Positions 37,732 to 46,708 are shown, counted from the first letter of the stretch. The stretch: 46,957 nucleotides of DNA from DASUTB01 sp036374835 (GCA_036374835.1 DASUTB010000094.1:1-46957); one strand, 5' to 3'. Translations and numbers: made by a program. Notes: a model not told the origin generated them from the sequence alone.

Positions 37732-38736
37732 GTACACCGCGAATGCAGCATCGTCGTTGACGTCGTTTCGGCCGGGGATCAGGCCTGGACCCCTCACCTC
37801 GCCGACCTCAACCATGCCGAGCCGTTCCATCACCGCTCGCGACGCCTCGTTGTGGGTCTCGGTGAATGCCACCACACCGGACGCACCCAGCTCGCCGAAC
37901 GCGAAGTCGAGCCCGGCCTGACCGATCTCAGTCGCATAGCCGCGCCGTTGCCTGGTCGGCGACACGGACCAGCCGACCTCGAGGCGGTCGGTGGTCCAGG
38001 TATGGCCGGCGAGAAGATCCACAAGATGAGCGGTTACCGCGTTGTCGTCGGACAACCGGTCGACGCCACCACGTCCCACGAGCTCGCCGGTCCCGCGCTC
38101 GTAGGCCATCCACTTGCTGGTGCCGTTCGTCTCCCATGCCCGTTGCTTCGTCGCAGCCACCTCGACAGCATGGTCGCGGCTCCAGCTACTTCCGAACCAG
38201 CGCACGATCCCGGGCTCGCCGTGTAGCCGCACCAGGTCCGCCGCGTGTTCGGGTCCGATCGGGACCAGCCGAAGCCGATCGGTCAGCCGGGTCCGCACGG
38301 CTTGCGCGACGAGATCACGCAACCGCCGGTCACCGTCAGTACGGCCCACCATCATGAGGTCGAGATCGGCCGGACCCACCCAGGCGAACGCGTCATGCTT
38401 GCCGTCCTCAAGCACCGGTGCGTCCAGATCGCCGTCGACGTCGACGAGGTAGTCACGCTCGTGGCGGGCAAACCGGTTGCGCGGATCCGGCGTGTGACGC
38501 TCGTCGGGCGTCCACTCCCACTCCGCCACGACCGCCTCGATGCGCCGCAGCCTCCAGCCGGTCTCCTCCTCGATCTCCCGGGCAAGCGTTTGCTCGGGCG
38601 TTTCGCCCGGCTCGACGTGCCCGCCGACGATGTCCCAGATGCCGGGGAGGAGGCGACGATCAGGTGAGCGCCGTTGAGCGTAAACCCGATGCCTGCCGTC
38701 GCGAATCAAGGCACCAACGCAGTTCGGGGCGGGCAT
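37702..38736 (-). CDS. NUDIX hydrolase fused to GNAT N-acetyltransferase
   Basis: The 344-residue protein joins two enzyme domains. Residues about 1-140 form a NUDIX domain with a complete box (GHVEPGETPEQTLAREIEEE then TGW at 39-61), which hydrolyses nucleoside-diphosphate-linked compounds. Residues about 150-340 form a GNAT domain of the RimJ/RimL type with RLRLVPIGPEHAADLVRLHG, EVGWSVSPTRQRRGYATEIG for acetyl-CoA binding, and AFTETHNEASRAVMERLGM. One frame runs through both with no break. Two ATGs are possible; 38736 is taken because a TAGCAT box 7 bases upstream suggests a leaderless start, and 38745 is the alternative. Substrates are unknown. Confidence 0.85.
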   Translation of the reverse strand: MPAPNCVGALIRDGRHRVYAQRRSPDRRLLPGIWDIVGGHVEPGETPEQTLAREIEEETGWRLRRIEAVVAEWEWTPDERHTPDPRNRFARHERDYLVDVDGDLDAPVLEDGKHDAFAWVGPADLDLMMVGRTDGDRRLRDLVAQAVRTRLTDRLRLVPIGPEHAADLVRLHGEPGIVRWFGSSWSRDHAVEVAATKQRAWETNGTSKWMAYERGTGELVGRGGVDRLSDDNAVTAHLVDLLAGHTWTTDRLEVGWSVSPTRQRRGYATEIGQAGLDFAFGELGASGVVAFTETHNEASRAVMERLGMVEVGEVRGPGLIPGRNDVNDDAAFAVYLITNDQSPR

Positions 38737-38785
38737 GCTTCGCATGCTACGGCGCGGTTCGCCGGCTGCGCTCGACCGGTACCGA

Positions 38786-39259
38786 TCAGCCGCAGTGGAT
38801 CTTCTTCATCGTGCGGCTCGCCCAGTCGATCCAGCCGCTGATGTCGATGCAGCGGTTCGTCATGTCGACGCCGCGCGGCGTGTATACCGGACCGGCGTAA
38901 TACGAGTAGAAGCCACCGTCACAGCCGGTGCTGCTGGGGCAGCTCGGCCAGCTCCAACCGCTCGGCCGGATCTTCGCCTCGGTGTAGAGCTTCACACCGT
39001 AGGTGGGACCGGCGTGATTCGTGACGAGGCAGTTGCGGCGGGTCGTCCACGACCAGTACACGTCGAGGTGCGCATACGTCGAGCCGTTGGCCTTGATCGG
39101 GTAGTGCCCGATATGGGTGTACGACGAGCCACACGGCCCACCCCCCATCGTGGTGATCATGCCTTCCGGCAATGTCGAGTTGCCGCCGGCGTGCGCCGTC
39201 GCCCCGAAACCCAGCACCAACCCGAACGTCACAACGATGCTTGCGATAAGCCTTTTCAT
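38786..39259 (-). CDS. Small secreted protein, unknown function
   Basis: The 157-residue protein has a clear Sec signal (MKRLIASIVVTFGLVLGFGA, cleavage after AHA near residue 24). The mature 133 residues are rich in Tyr, Trp, Gly and Ser, with six cysteines (in GGPCGSS, NCLV, PSCPSSTGC, NRCID and IHCG) that could form three disulfides. I recognise no family. The layout resembles small secreted proteins of sporulating actinomycetes, but that is only an impression. The ATG at 39259 has GGAGGG about 8 bases upstream. It is divergent from the CapA-like gene, with about 157 bp between the two starts. Confidence 0.75.
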   Translation of the reverse strand: MKRLIASIVVTFGLVLGFGATAHAGGNSTLPEGMITTMGGGPCGSSYTHIGHYPIKANGSTYAHLDVYWSWTTRRNCLVTNHAGPTYGVKLYTEAKIRPSGWSWPSCPSSTGCDGGFYSYYAGPVYTPRGVDMTNRCIDISGWIDWASRTMKKIHCG

Positions 39260-39416
39260 GGCAATGCCCTCCGAGCCCCGCGGCAGTGCTTTTACAGTGC
39301 CAGATCCCGGCGAAATGATCAATGCCTGGACGGTACGAACGTCCTGGACAGTCGGCACCCAAACGACCTCGCCCAGCCACACCGGCTCTCGTCCGCGCTC
39401 CCGTACGCTCGAGGGC

Positions 39417-40535
39417 ATGGGCTTGCGTGGGACGGCCGTACTACTCGTCGTGGCCGCACTCGGCACGTCTGCCTGCGCCGGTGATGGCTCATCCGATACC
39501 GAGCAGACGGCGGACGCGACACCGCCTCCGGAGGAACAACGCAGCGTCCCGCCGCAGGCCGAGGCGACGATCACACCGGAGCCGGGACCGGTCACCATCG
39601 CGTTCGCCGGCGACATTCACTTCGAGGGCGAACTCCGGCCGCTGCTGGACGATCCCGCAACGGCGCTGAGCCCGATAGCAGCCCAGTTGTCCGCCGCGGA
39701 CCTGACGATCGTCAACCTCGAGTCCTCGATCGGGCCAGGTGGTGAACCCGAGCCGAAGCGATTCACATTTCAAGCACCGCCCACGTCCTTGGCCGCACTG
39801 GCCGCGGCCGGCGTCGATGTGGCTTCACTCGCAAACAATCACGCGGCAGATTTCGGTCTCGGCGGTCTCGAGTCGTCGCTGGCGGCCGCGCAGGACGCCC
39901 GTCACGCCGATCCGCCGCTCGAGGTCGTCGGCATCGGAGAGGACGCCGACCGCGCGTTCACGCCGGCAACGTTCGAGATCAACGGGACGACCGTTGCCGT
40001 GTTCGCCGCGTCGGCCGCGGACGACGATCCGACGGCAGATCCGACCGGGCACTGGGCTGCAACGCCGGACCGCGCCGGCACCGCCGATGCCCTCGATCCG
40101 GCCGCTCTCGCCGGCGCGATCTCCGGTGCGGTCGCCGACGTCGTCGTCGTGTATCTGCACTGGGGCGTGCAGGGGCGAAGCTGCCCGAGCCCGGAGCAGG
40201 AGGAACTCGCCGGCACGCTCGCCCGCGCCGGTGCGGACGTCATCGTGGGCAGCCATGCGCACCGTTTGCAGGGCGCCGGGCGGCTCGATGACACGTACGT
40301 GGCGTACGGGCTGGGCAATTTCGTCTGGTACACCCAGGCGTCGGAGCCGACCACGACGACCGGGGTGCTCACGCTGACCGTGGCACCGGACGGACGCGTC
40401 ACCGACGACCGGTGGGCACCGGCGCGCATCGGCGACGACGGCATCCCGGAGTTCGCGACCGGCGACCTCGCGGATGAGATGCGGGCTTCGTTCGCCGAAC
40501 TCCGCGATTGCACCAACCTTGTCGGCCTCGGCTGA
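39417..40535 (+). CDS. CapA-family (poly-gamma-glutamate synthesis-like) secreted metallophosphoesterase
   Basis: The 372-residue protein has a hydrophobic signal followed by TSACAGDGSS, a possible but atypical lipobox, and a Thr/Pro/Glu-rich linker to about residue 55. The CapA domain follows: IAFAGDIHFEGELRPLL, then DLTIVNLESSI, LANNHAADFG, VYLHWGVQ, GSHAHRLQGAG and YGLGNFVWYT. These are the metal-ligand motifs of the calcineurin-like CapA fold, in order. It acts outside the cell, perhaps on cell-wall or polyglutamate polymers; the true substrate is unknown. The ATG at 39417 has GAGGG close upstream. It converges with LtrA, 3 bases apart. Confidence 0.87.
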   Translation: MGLRGTAVLLVVAALGTSACAGDGSSDTEQTADATPPPEEQRSVPPQAEATITPEPGPVTIAFAGDIHFEGELRPLLDDPATALSPIAAQLSAADLTIVNLESSIGPGGEPEPKRFTFQAPPTSLAALAAAGVDVASLANNHAADFGLGGLESSLAAAQDARHADPPLEVVGIGEDADRAFTPATFEINGTTVAVFAASAADDDPTADPTGHWAATPDRAGTADALDPAALAGAISGAVADVVVVYLHWGVQGRSCPSPEQEELAGTLARAGADVIVGSHAHRLQGAGRLDDTYVAYGLGNFVWYTQASEPTTTTGVLTLTVAPDGRVTDDRWAPARIGDDGIPEFATGDLADEMRASFAELRDCTNLVGLG

Positions 40536-40538
40536 TCA

Positions 40539-41711
40539 TCAGTTGCGGCTCCGTACCTGGGCACGTGCGGCGCCGTAGGAGAACGTCTCATAGGCGATCA
40601 TCGCCCAGATCACGACATTGACCGCGACGAGCGTCCATATCGCCGGCAGCTCGCGGCCCAGCGGGACGGCGGCGACCAGCGCGATCGCGATGAGCAGGCG
40701 ATGGTAGTTGACGCTGCGGGCACCACGTAGCCGCAGTGCGACGTGAGCCAGCAGGTACAGCGCCACACCGCCCTGCAGGGCGAACGCCGCGATCGTGCTC
40801 AGCGGTTCGTCGTAGTGGGCGAGTGTGTTCTCCAGGCCGACCGCGACCAGCACGATTCCGGCCGCCATCGGCAGGTGGAGGTACGGGTAGGAATCTCGGG
40901 CGAACGCGTTCTGCTCGCGACCGGGCGTCTTGCCGGTGAGCCGTTGCTCGGTGACGATCGCCACGACATCGAAGTACGCCCACCACAATGCCGACGCCAA
41001 CGCGACACCGAGGACCGCCGCGGTAATCAGCCCCGCGGACAGGTCGAGATGCACGCCGACGCCGAGCACGACGATCGACTCACCGAGCACGAGGATGATG
41101 ATCAGGCCGTAACGTTCGGCGAAGTGGGCCGGCACGATCTTCCAACCGGCCACTCCGAACAACGCCGGGCCGCCGAAGTCGATGAGGATCGCCACCACCC
41201 AGAGGATCAGCTGTGCCGCACCGTCCAGGAACGATGCCGTCACGATGAGGCCCACACCGATACCCGAGCTGACCGAAAGGCTGGCCACCGACGAGCGCAG
41301 GTCGGCATCGTCCTGGCTCGCCAGCGCGAACAGCGCGATGTGTGCGAACCGGACGACTCCGTATGCGATCGCGAACGCCAATGCTCGGTCGTCGAATGCC
41401 CCCGGGACGGACAGTGCAGCGATGAGCAGTGCGGCCATCGCGCCGAACATCGCGACCCGAACGAGCCCTTCTTCCGGGTCGACTGCGCTGGTGAGCCAGG
41501 CAAAGCCGCTCCACGCCCACCACAGCAGGGCCACCACGAACATGCCCTGCAGTACGCCGGTCCACGTCGGATGCTCCACGATGAGCGCGGTGCTCTGGGT
41601 GAACGCCAGTACGAAGACAAGGTCGAAGAACAACTCCAGGAACCGCACCTTCGAGCTGGTCCGCGCGACGGCTCGGGCTCGGCGCGTGCGCGGGATGTCG
41701 TCACTGCTCAT
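40539..41711 (-). CDS. Low temperature requirement protein A (LtrA) family membrane protein
   Basis: The 390-residue protein has about eleven hydrophobic helices. The N-terminal signature SKVRFLELFFDLVFVLAFTQ is diagnostic for LtrA. Later conserved parts are FAERYGLIIILVLGESIVVL and LHLPMAAGIVLVAVGLE. The family was named for a Listeria gene needed at low temperature; its biochemical function is unknown. The ATG at 41711 is chosen because GGGAGCG lies just ahead and the first 20 residues are polar, as usual. The stop sits in a short palindrome (40532-40542) that also contains the stop of the convergent CapA-like gene. Confidence 0.9.
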   Translation of the reverse strand: MSSDDIPRTRRARAVARTSSKVRFLELFFDLVFVLAFTQSTALIVEHPTWTGVLQGMFVVALLWWAWSGFAWLTSAVDPEEGLVRVAMFGAMAALLIAALSVPGAFDDRALAFAIAYGVVRFAHIALFALASQDDADLRSSVASLSVSSGIGVGLIVTASFLDGAAQLILWVVAILIDFGGPALFGVAGWKIVPAHFAERYGLIIILVLGESIVVLGVGVHLDLSAGLITAAVLGVALASALWWAYFDVVAIVTEQRLTGKTPGREQNAFARDSYPYLHLPMAAGIVLVAVGLENTLAHYDEPLSTIAAFALQGGVALYLLAHVALRLRGARSVNYHRLLIAIALVAAVPLGRELPAIWTLVAVNVVIWAMIAYETFSYGAARAQVRSRN

Positions 41712-41738
41712 ACTCGCTCCCATAAAGATCACTCAACG

Positions 41739-41828
41739 AGAATGACCACGTTAAGCCGGAAATCCCCAGCCAAGCCAGCTCTTCAGACCACGCAAAGCCG
41801 GAAATCACCGGCTTAACGTGATCATTCT
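41739..41828. repeat. Palindromic repeat type B3
   Basis: Arms 41739-41759 and 41808-41828 are inverted copies at 20 of 21 positions (left arm begins AGAATGACCACGTTAAGCC). The 48-nt interior repeats AAGCCGGAAATC directly (about 41754 and 41795). It lies between the FAD-oxidase stop, 13 bases away, and the LtrA start. It can serve as the terminator of the FAD-oxidase gene. The element at 46709-46767 matches one arm and its interior. Confidence 0.88.
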
Positions 41829-41841
41829 GGCGCGCTGCTGC

Positions 41842-43236
41842 TTACGCGTCGAAGACTTTTCCGGGGTTGAGAATGCCGGCCGGGTCGAGCGCCCGCTTAA
41901 TGTCGCGATGCAGCCGGATGCCGACCGGGCCGAGTTCGCGGGCCAGCCACTCCTTCTTCAGGACACCGACGCCGTGTTCACCGGTGATCGTCCCGCCGAG
42001 ATCCAGCCCGAGGTCCATGACCGCACCGAACGCCCGGTGCGCACGTTCGGCCTCGGCCGCATCGGACGAGTCGAAGCACACCGTCGGGTGCATGTTGCCG
42101 TCCCCAGCATGCCCCACGATGCCGATCGTGACGTCGTGCTCCACGGCGATCTTGGTGACACCGTCGAACAGCGCACCGAGCTCGGTCAGCGGCACACAGA
42201 CGTCGTCGATCATCGTCGTGCCGAGCTGCTCTAGCGCCAGCAGGGCCATCCGCCGCGCCGCCAGGAGCAACTCGCCCTCGGCCGGATCATCGGCCCGGAT
42301 GACGTCCGTCGCGCCACCGTCGCTGAACAGCGCGGCGATACGATCGATCTCTTCGGCACCGGCCTGACCGCCGGAGTCCGACTGGGCCAGCACCATCGCG
42401 CCGGCGTCCTGCGGCAGGTCCATGCGTTTCCACTCGTCGACCGCACGGATCGTCGTCCCGTCCATGATCTCCAGCAGACTCGGCACCATACCGGCGGTCA
42501 TGACGCTGGCGGCCGCGCGCGCACCGGCGTCGGCAGTGTCGAACAGGCCGACGACGGTGTGCGGGCGCTGGGCTTCGGGGCGCAGCGCCAGCGTCGCCTC
42601 CGTGATGACCCCGAGTGTTCCCTCGCTGCCGACGAACAATTTGGTGAGGTCGTAGCCGGCGACGCCTTTGACGGTCCGCCGCCCGGTCCGCACAACCTCT
42701 CCGGACGCGAGGACGACCTCGAGACTGCGCACGTAGTCCGTGGTGACGCCGTACTTGACACAGCACAGGCCGCCCGAGTTCGTCGACAGGTTGCCGCCGA
42801 TCGAGCAGAACTCCCAGCTCGACGGGTCCGGCGGGTAGTACAGCCCGTGCTCGCCGACGGCGCGTGAAAGGTCGGCGTTGAACACGCCGGGCTGGGTGAC
42901 GACGATACGGTTCGCCGGATCGACTTCGATGATCTTGTCCATCTTCGCCAGCGAAAGAACGATGCAACCGTCGTCCGCGTTGGCGGCTCCGGAGAGTCCG
43001 CTGCGCGCGCCCTGCGGGACGACGGGGACGCCTAGTTCGGAAGCGGTGCGCAATGTGTGTTCGACGTGTGCGCGCTCCCGAGCGACGACGACCGCGGCCG
43101 GCATGCCCGCAGGGCAGAACAGCGCCTTGTCGTAGCGGTACTGCTCCATGAGATCGGGGTCGGCGAGCACCGAGTTCTCGGGGATGCCGGTGCGCAGCGC
43201 CGCCACGACCTCGTCCGGTTTGTACACACCCGCCAT
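41842..43236 (-). CDS. FAD-linked oxidase, glycolate oxidase GlcD-like
   Basis: The 464-residue flavoprotein has the PCMH FAD fold: VPQGARSGLSGAANADDGCI for the pyrophosphate, then SSWEFCSIGGNLSTNSGGLC, then GSEGTLGVITEATLAL. The C-terminal FAD-oxidase domain contains GHAGDGNMHPT and GGTITGEHGVGVLKKEWL, the substrate-binding and metal-linked motifs of the GlcD/D-lactate dehydrogenase family. It oxidises a 2-hydroxy acid such as glycolate or D-lactate, passing electrons to the membrane chain. No GlcE or GlcF partners are nearby, so it may work alone. ATG 43236 is chosen over an upstream GTG because family homology starts here. Confidence 0.9.
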   Translation of the reverse strand: MAGVYKPDEVVAALRTGIPENSVLADPDLMEQYRYDKALFCPAGMPAAVVVARERAHVEHTLRTASELGVPVVPQGARSGLSGAANADDGCIVLSLAKMDKIIEVDPANRIVVTQPGVFNADLSRAVGEHGLYYPPDPSSWEFCSIGGNLSTNSGGLCCVKYGVTTDYVRSLEVVLASGEVVRTGRRTVKGVAGYDLTKLFVGSEGTLGVITEATLALRPEAQRPHTVVGLFDTADAGARAAASVMTAGMVPSLLEIMDGTTIRAVDEWKRMDLPQDAGAMVLAQSDSGGQAGAEEIDRIAALFSDGGATDVIRADDPAEGELLLAARRMALLALEQLGTTMIDDVCVPLTELGALFDGVTKIAVEHDVTIGIVGHAGDGNMHPTVCFDSSDAAEAERAHRAFGAVMDLGLDLGGTITGEHGVGVLKKEWLARELGPVGIRLHRDIKRALDPAGILNPGKVFDA

Positions 43237-43259
43237 ACCCGCACGATACCCCGCCCACC

Positions 43260-43446
43260 GAATGACCACGTAAACGTCTCTTCAGCGTCGTTAGCGCATC
43301 TTCAACGGGTCGCTAACCGTTACCACAGGCTTCGTGCCACGGTGGGTCCCACGCAGCGGGCAGAGCCCCGTGCGGAGCATTAGTAACGGTTAGCGACCCG
43401 TTGAAGAGGCGCTAACGGTAGCGAAGCGGCGTTTACGTGGTCATTC
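43260..43446. repeat. Long inverted repeat type B2 (64-bp arms), at the adenosine deaminase stop
   Basis: Arms 43260-43323 and 43383-43446 are inverted copies at about 56 of 64 positions, with a 59-nt loop. The outer 17 and inner 25 bases of the arms are perfect. Both ends read GAATGACCACGTAAACG inward. The right edge contains the deaminase stop (43441-43443), read GAA TGA CCA CGT on the gene strand. The element fills almost the whole 204-bp gap up to the FAD-oxidase start and has no open frame of note. The size and long arms are MITE-like. Confidence 0.92.
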
Positions 43447-44559
43447 TGTGGCGGGGAGGCGCATGCGGGCGAATGCGCGGCGCGAAGCAAGCGCGGCGTA
43501 CCCGGGCTTGACCACATCGTTGATCAACGCCAGCCGCTCGTCGAACGGGATGAACGAGCTCTTGAGCGCGTTGACGGTGAACCACTGGAAGTCGTCGAGA
43601 TCGTAGCCGAACGCGTCGGCGAGCAACTCGAACTCGCGCGACATCGAGGTTCCGCTCATCAAGCGGTTGTCGGTGTTGATCGTGACCCGGAACCGCAGCC
43701 GAGCCAGCAGACCGATCGGGTGCTCGGCGATCGACGAGGCGGCTCCGGTCTGCAGGTTCGAGGACGGACACATCTCCAGCGGTACCCGCTTATCACGGAC
43801 GTACGCCGCCAGCCGACCTAACGTCACGGCACCGGACGCGTCGACGGTGACGTCATCGATGATGCGCACGCCGTGCCCGAGCCGGTCCGCACCGCACCAC
43901 TGCAGCGCCTCCCAGATGGACGGCAGCCCGAACGCCTCACCGGCATGAATCGTGAAATGCGCGTTCTCCCGGCGCAGGTATTCGAACGCGTCCAGGTGCC
44001 GCGTGGGCGGGAAGCCCGCCTCGGCACCGGCGATGTCGAAGCCGACCACCCCGGCGTCGCGGTATCGCACTACGAGCTCGGCGATCTCCCGTGACCGCGC
44101 GGCATGCCGCATCGCGGTCAGCAGTGTCGCGATCCGGATGGGCGTGCCCGCTGCGGCGGCCCGCCGTTCACCGAGGCGGAAGCCCTCCTCCACAGCTTCG
44201 ACGACCTCGGTCAGAGTGAGTCCGCTGGACAGATGCTGCTCCGGTGCATACCTGACCTCCGCGTAGACGACACCGTCTGCGGCCAGATCCTCGGCACACT
44301 CAGCGGCCACCCGGACGAGTCCGTCGCGTTGTTGCATGACGGCGACGGAGTGCTCGAAAGTCCCCAGGTACCGCTCGAGTGATCCCGAGTTGGCCGAGTC
44401 GATGAACCACTTCCCCAGCGACTCCGCGTCGTCCGCCGGTAGCTCATGGCCGATTTCGCGAGCCAGCTCGATGATCGTGGAAGGACGGAGCCCGCCGTCC
44501 AGATGGTCATGCAACAGCACCTTCGGCGCCGCCAGTATCTCGTCGGGCGTCACCTTCAT
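43441..44559 (-). CDS. add: Adenosine deaminase
   Basis: The 372-residue TIM-barrel zinc enzyme converts adenosine (and deoxyadenosine) to inosine. Metal ligands are His17 and His19 in LLHDHLDGG, His205 in TIHAGEAFG and Asp297 in INTDNRLMSGT. The catalytic Glu208 and His229 in LGHGVRI are in place. The length is normal. Together with deoC elsewhere in the window it fits nucleoside salvage, although the genes are not linked. The final residues are ATE, and the Glu codon plus TGA stop come from the edge of the inverted repeat at 43260-43446. A 26-bp gap separates it from the BCCT transporter gene upstream. Confidence 0.95.
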   Translation of the reverse strand: MKVTPDEILAAPKVLLHDHLDGGLRPSTIIELAREIGHELPADDAESLGKWFIDSANSGSLERYLGTFEHSVAVMQQRDGLVRVAAECAEDLAADGVVYAEVRYAPEQHLSSGLTLTEVVEAVEEGFRLGERRAAAAGTPIRIATLLTAMRHAARSREIAELVVRYRDAGVVGFDIAGAEAGFPPTRHLDAFEYLRRENAHFTIHAGEAFGLPSIWEALQWCGADRLGHGVRIIDDVTVDASGAVTLGRLAAYVRDKRVPLEMCPSSNLQTGAASSIAEHPIGLLARLRFRVTINTDNRLMSGTSMSREFELLADAFGYDLDDFQWFTVNALKSSFIPFDERLALINDVVKPGYAALASRRAFARMRLPATE

Positions 44560-44585
44560 ACCATCGACCCTAGTCGTGAGTGTTC

Positions 44586-46376
44586 TTACCGGCTCCGGAA
44601 GGGTGGCAGCCGCCGCTTCGGCTTCGACCGCTCGGCCTTCACGGCCCGCGGAGAGGTGGAGCCGGTCTGCTCCGGCTCGTCGGTCGATCCGCCGTCCTCC
44701 GCGAGCGCCCGGTCCACCGAGTGTTCCACATCCTCGAACCGCCCTTCGAACCGTCCGGTGACGTGCTCGGTCACATGCTCGGTCAGCTCGCTTCGCAGCT
44801 GGCGCGCCTGGGCGCGTACGAACGCCTGATGCTCGCCGTGGAACGCCCGGACCGTCGCGACGCAGATTCCGAGCATCACCAGGCTGAACGGTAGTGCGAT
44901 CATGATCGCCATGGTGCGTAGCGCCAGAAGCCCGCCGGCCACCAGAAGCGCGACGGCGACGAGTCCTTCAACGCTCGCCCAGAACACCCGGCTCCACACC
45001 GGCGGGTCGGGGTCACCGCCGGATGCCAGCATGTCGACGACCAGAGAGCCCGAGTCGGACGACGTCACGAAGAACACGACGATCAGAAAGATGACCAGGA
45101 CGCTGACGATCCCGCCGGCTGGCAGTCCGTCCAGCAGGTCGAACATCGCGAAGTCCTCGTTCACCGTCCTGTCCGGCTGGACCAGGCCGCCTTCGCCGAA
45201 GATCTCCCGGTACAGCCCCGACCCGCCGAGCACCGCGAACCACAGGAAGGTCACGATCGTCGGGACGAGCAGCACCCCGGCCACGAACTCGCGGACCGTC
45301 CGGCCCTTGGAGATGCGCGCGATGAACACACCGACGAACGGTGCCCACGACATCCACCAGCCCCAGTAGAAGGTCGTCCATGCGCTCTGCCACTCCTGAC
45401 CCTCGGCGCCGGTGTAGGCGCTGTTGTCGAACGTCATCGGAAGCACGTTGATCAGGTAGACACCGATGGACTGGACGAATTCGCGCAGGAGGAAAAGGGT
45501 CGGCCCGGCGACCAGCACGAAGAGCATGACCAGCCCGGCAATCACGAGGTTGACGTTCGACAGCCACTTGATTCCCTTGTCCAGCCCGGTGGCCACCGAG
45601 AGCACGGCGAGCAGCGTGATCGCAACGATCAGGATCACCTGCAGCGCGGTCGACGTGTCGGCCCAGCCGATGCGTTCGAAGCCGGCGGCGATCTGCAGCA
45701 CCCCGAGCCCGAGTGACGTCGCGACGCCGAACACCGTTCCGATGATCGCCACGATGTCGATCACATCACCCGCGGTGCCTTTCACCCGGTCACCGAGGAT
45801 CGGCTCCAGGGCCCATCGGATCGATACCGGACGGCCGCGCCGGTGGATCGCATAGGCGAGGGCCAGCCCGACGACCACATAGATCGCCCAGGCGTGGATG
45901 CCCCAGTGCAGATAGGTCTGGGCGAGTGCGGTCTGCGCCAAGCCGATGTCCGAGCCGTCGGTGCCCGGCTTCGGGTTGGCGTAATGACTCAGCGGTTCGG
46001 CGACACCCCAGAACACCAGCCCGATGCCCATGCCGGCGGCGAACAGCATGGCGAACCAGGTACGGACGCCGAACTCCGGCTCGTCGTCCTCCTTGCCCAG
46101 CCTGATGTCGCCGAACCGGGACAGGCCCATCCAGATCGCGAAGATCACGAATGCCGCCACGATCAGGACGTAGTACCAGCCGAATGCACCGACCACGTTG
46201 TCCATGGCGGACTGCAACAGATCCTCTACCCGCCCGGGCCAGATCACGGTGACGAGGACGAAGGCCAGCACCAGTCCGGCGGCCGGCCAGAAGATGCGTG
46301 GCGCGGTCACTCGCTGTGCGGCTCTAGTGGTCCACCCGGACGCTCCGGCTCGGGACGGCTCAGTCCCCGTCGACAC
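44586..46376 (-). CDS. BCCT-family transporter (betaine/carnitine/choline)
   Basis: The 596-residue transporter has about twelve helices. Signatures are GMGIGLVFWGVAEPLSHYAN, then QTALAQTYLHWGIHAWAIY and WTTFYWGWWMSWAPFVGVFI with the Trp-rich substrate box, followed by ARISKGRTVREFV. It is a sodium- or proton-coupled importer of trimethylammonium osmolytes such as glycine betaine. The C-terminal cytoplasmic tail (about 70 residues) is charged, with EHVTEHVTGRFEGRFEDVEH, a form that could sense osmolarity as in BetP. The GTG at 46376 is chosen because GGGGTG lies about 8 bases ahead; starts at 46400 and 46409 are possible. Confidence 0.92.
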   Translation of the reverse strand: MSTGTEPSRAGASGWTTRAAQRVTAPRIFWPAAGLVLAFVLVTVIWPGRVEDLLQSAMDNVVGAFGWYYVLIVAAFVIFAIWMGLSRFGDIRLGKEDDEPEFGVRTWFAMLFAAGMGIGLVFWGVAEPLSHYANPKPGTDGSDIGLAQTALAQTYLHWGIHAWAIYVVVGLALAYAIHRRGRPVSIRWALEPILGDRVKGTAGDVIDIVAIIGTVFGVATSLGLGVLQIAAGFERIGWADTSTALQVILIVAITLLAVLSVATGLDKGIKWLSNVNLVIAGLVMLFVLVAGPTLFLLREFVQSIGVYLINVLPMTFDNSAYTGAEGQEWQSAWTTFYWGWWMSWAPFVGVFIARISKGRTVREFVAGVLLVPTIVTFLWFAVLGGSGLYREIFGEGGLVQPDRTVNEDFAMFDLLDGLPAGGIVSVLVIFLIVVFFVTSSDSGSLVVDMLASGGDPDPPVWSRVFWASVEGLVAVALLVAGGLLALRTMAIMIALPFSLVMLGICVATVRAFHGEHQAFVRAQARQLRSELTEHVTEHVTGRFEGRFEDVEHSVDRALAEDGGSTDEPEQTGSTSPRAVKAERSKPKRRLPPFRSR

Positions 46377-46708
46377 GGCTGGGCACCCCCGTCCACGCAT
46401 GGAGAACACTGCTTACGTTAACCGTCTATGCTGCGCACAAGGCCGTCAAGCGGAACCGCCGGGCCTACCGGCCGCCAGAACGATCACCTCTCGAACCCCG
46501 GATCGACCGGCCCCGTAACGGCCCATGGGCTCCGGGTTCGCGACGCCTACGACAAAGGCGGTTCGCCCTGCGCGTCGTGACGCAACCGGGCGCGAGCGTC
46601 CCCATCACCCACCGTCTCGTACACGATCACCAACCACGGCAGCACGGCCAGTCCGCCAAGGCTCGCCAGTGGCGACAACCGGCTCCCGCCGATACCAGGC
46701 GTTCTCTT
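46377..46708. other. Intergenic stretch, no confident gene
   Basis: About 330 bp lie between the BCCT start and the repeat near the right edge. A minus-strand frame around 46550-46700 reads RLSPLASLGGLAVLPWLVIV then YETVGDGDARARLRHDAQGE and ends in a stop. This looks like one membrane helix plus a polar tail, but it has no ATG or ribosome site. It may be a gene remnant. I see no RNA gene or clear promoter. Confidence 0.3.

Noticed and set aside
41739..43446. The repeats flanking the FAD-oxidase gene (41739-41828 and 43260-43446) as ends of one composite mobile element
   Set aside because: The two repeats belong to different subtypes, and similar repeats occur at other gene ends where no such pairing exists.
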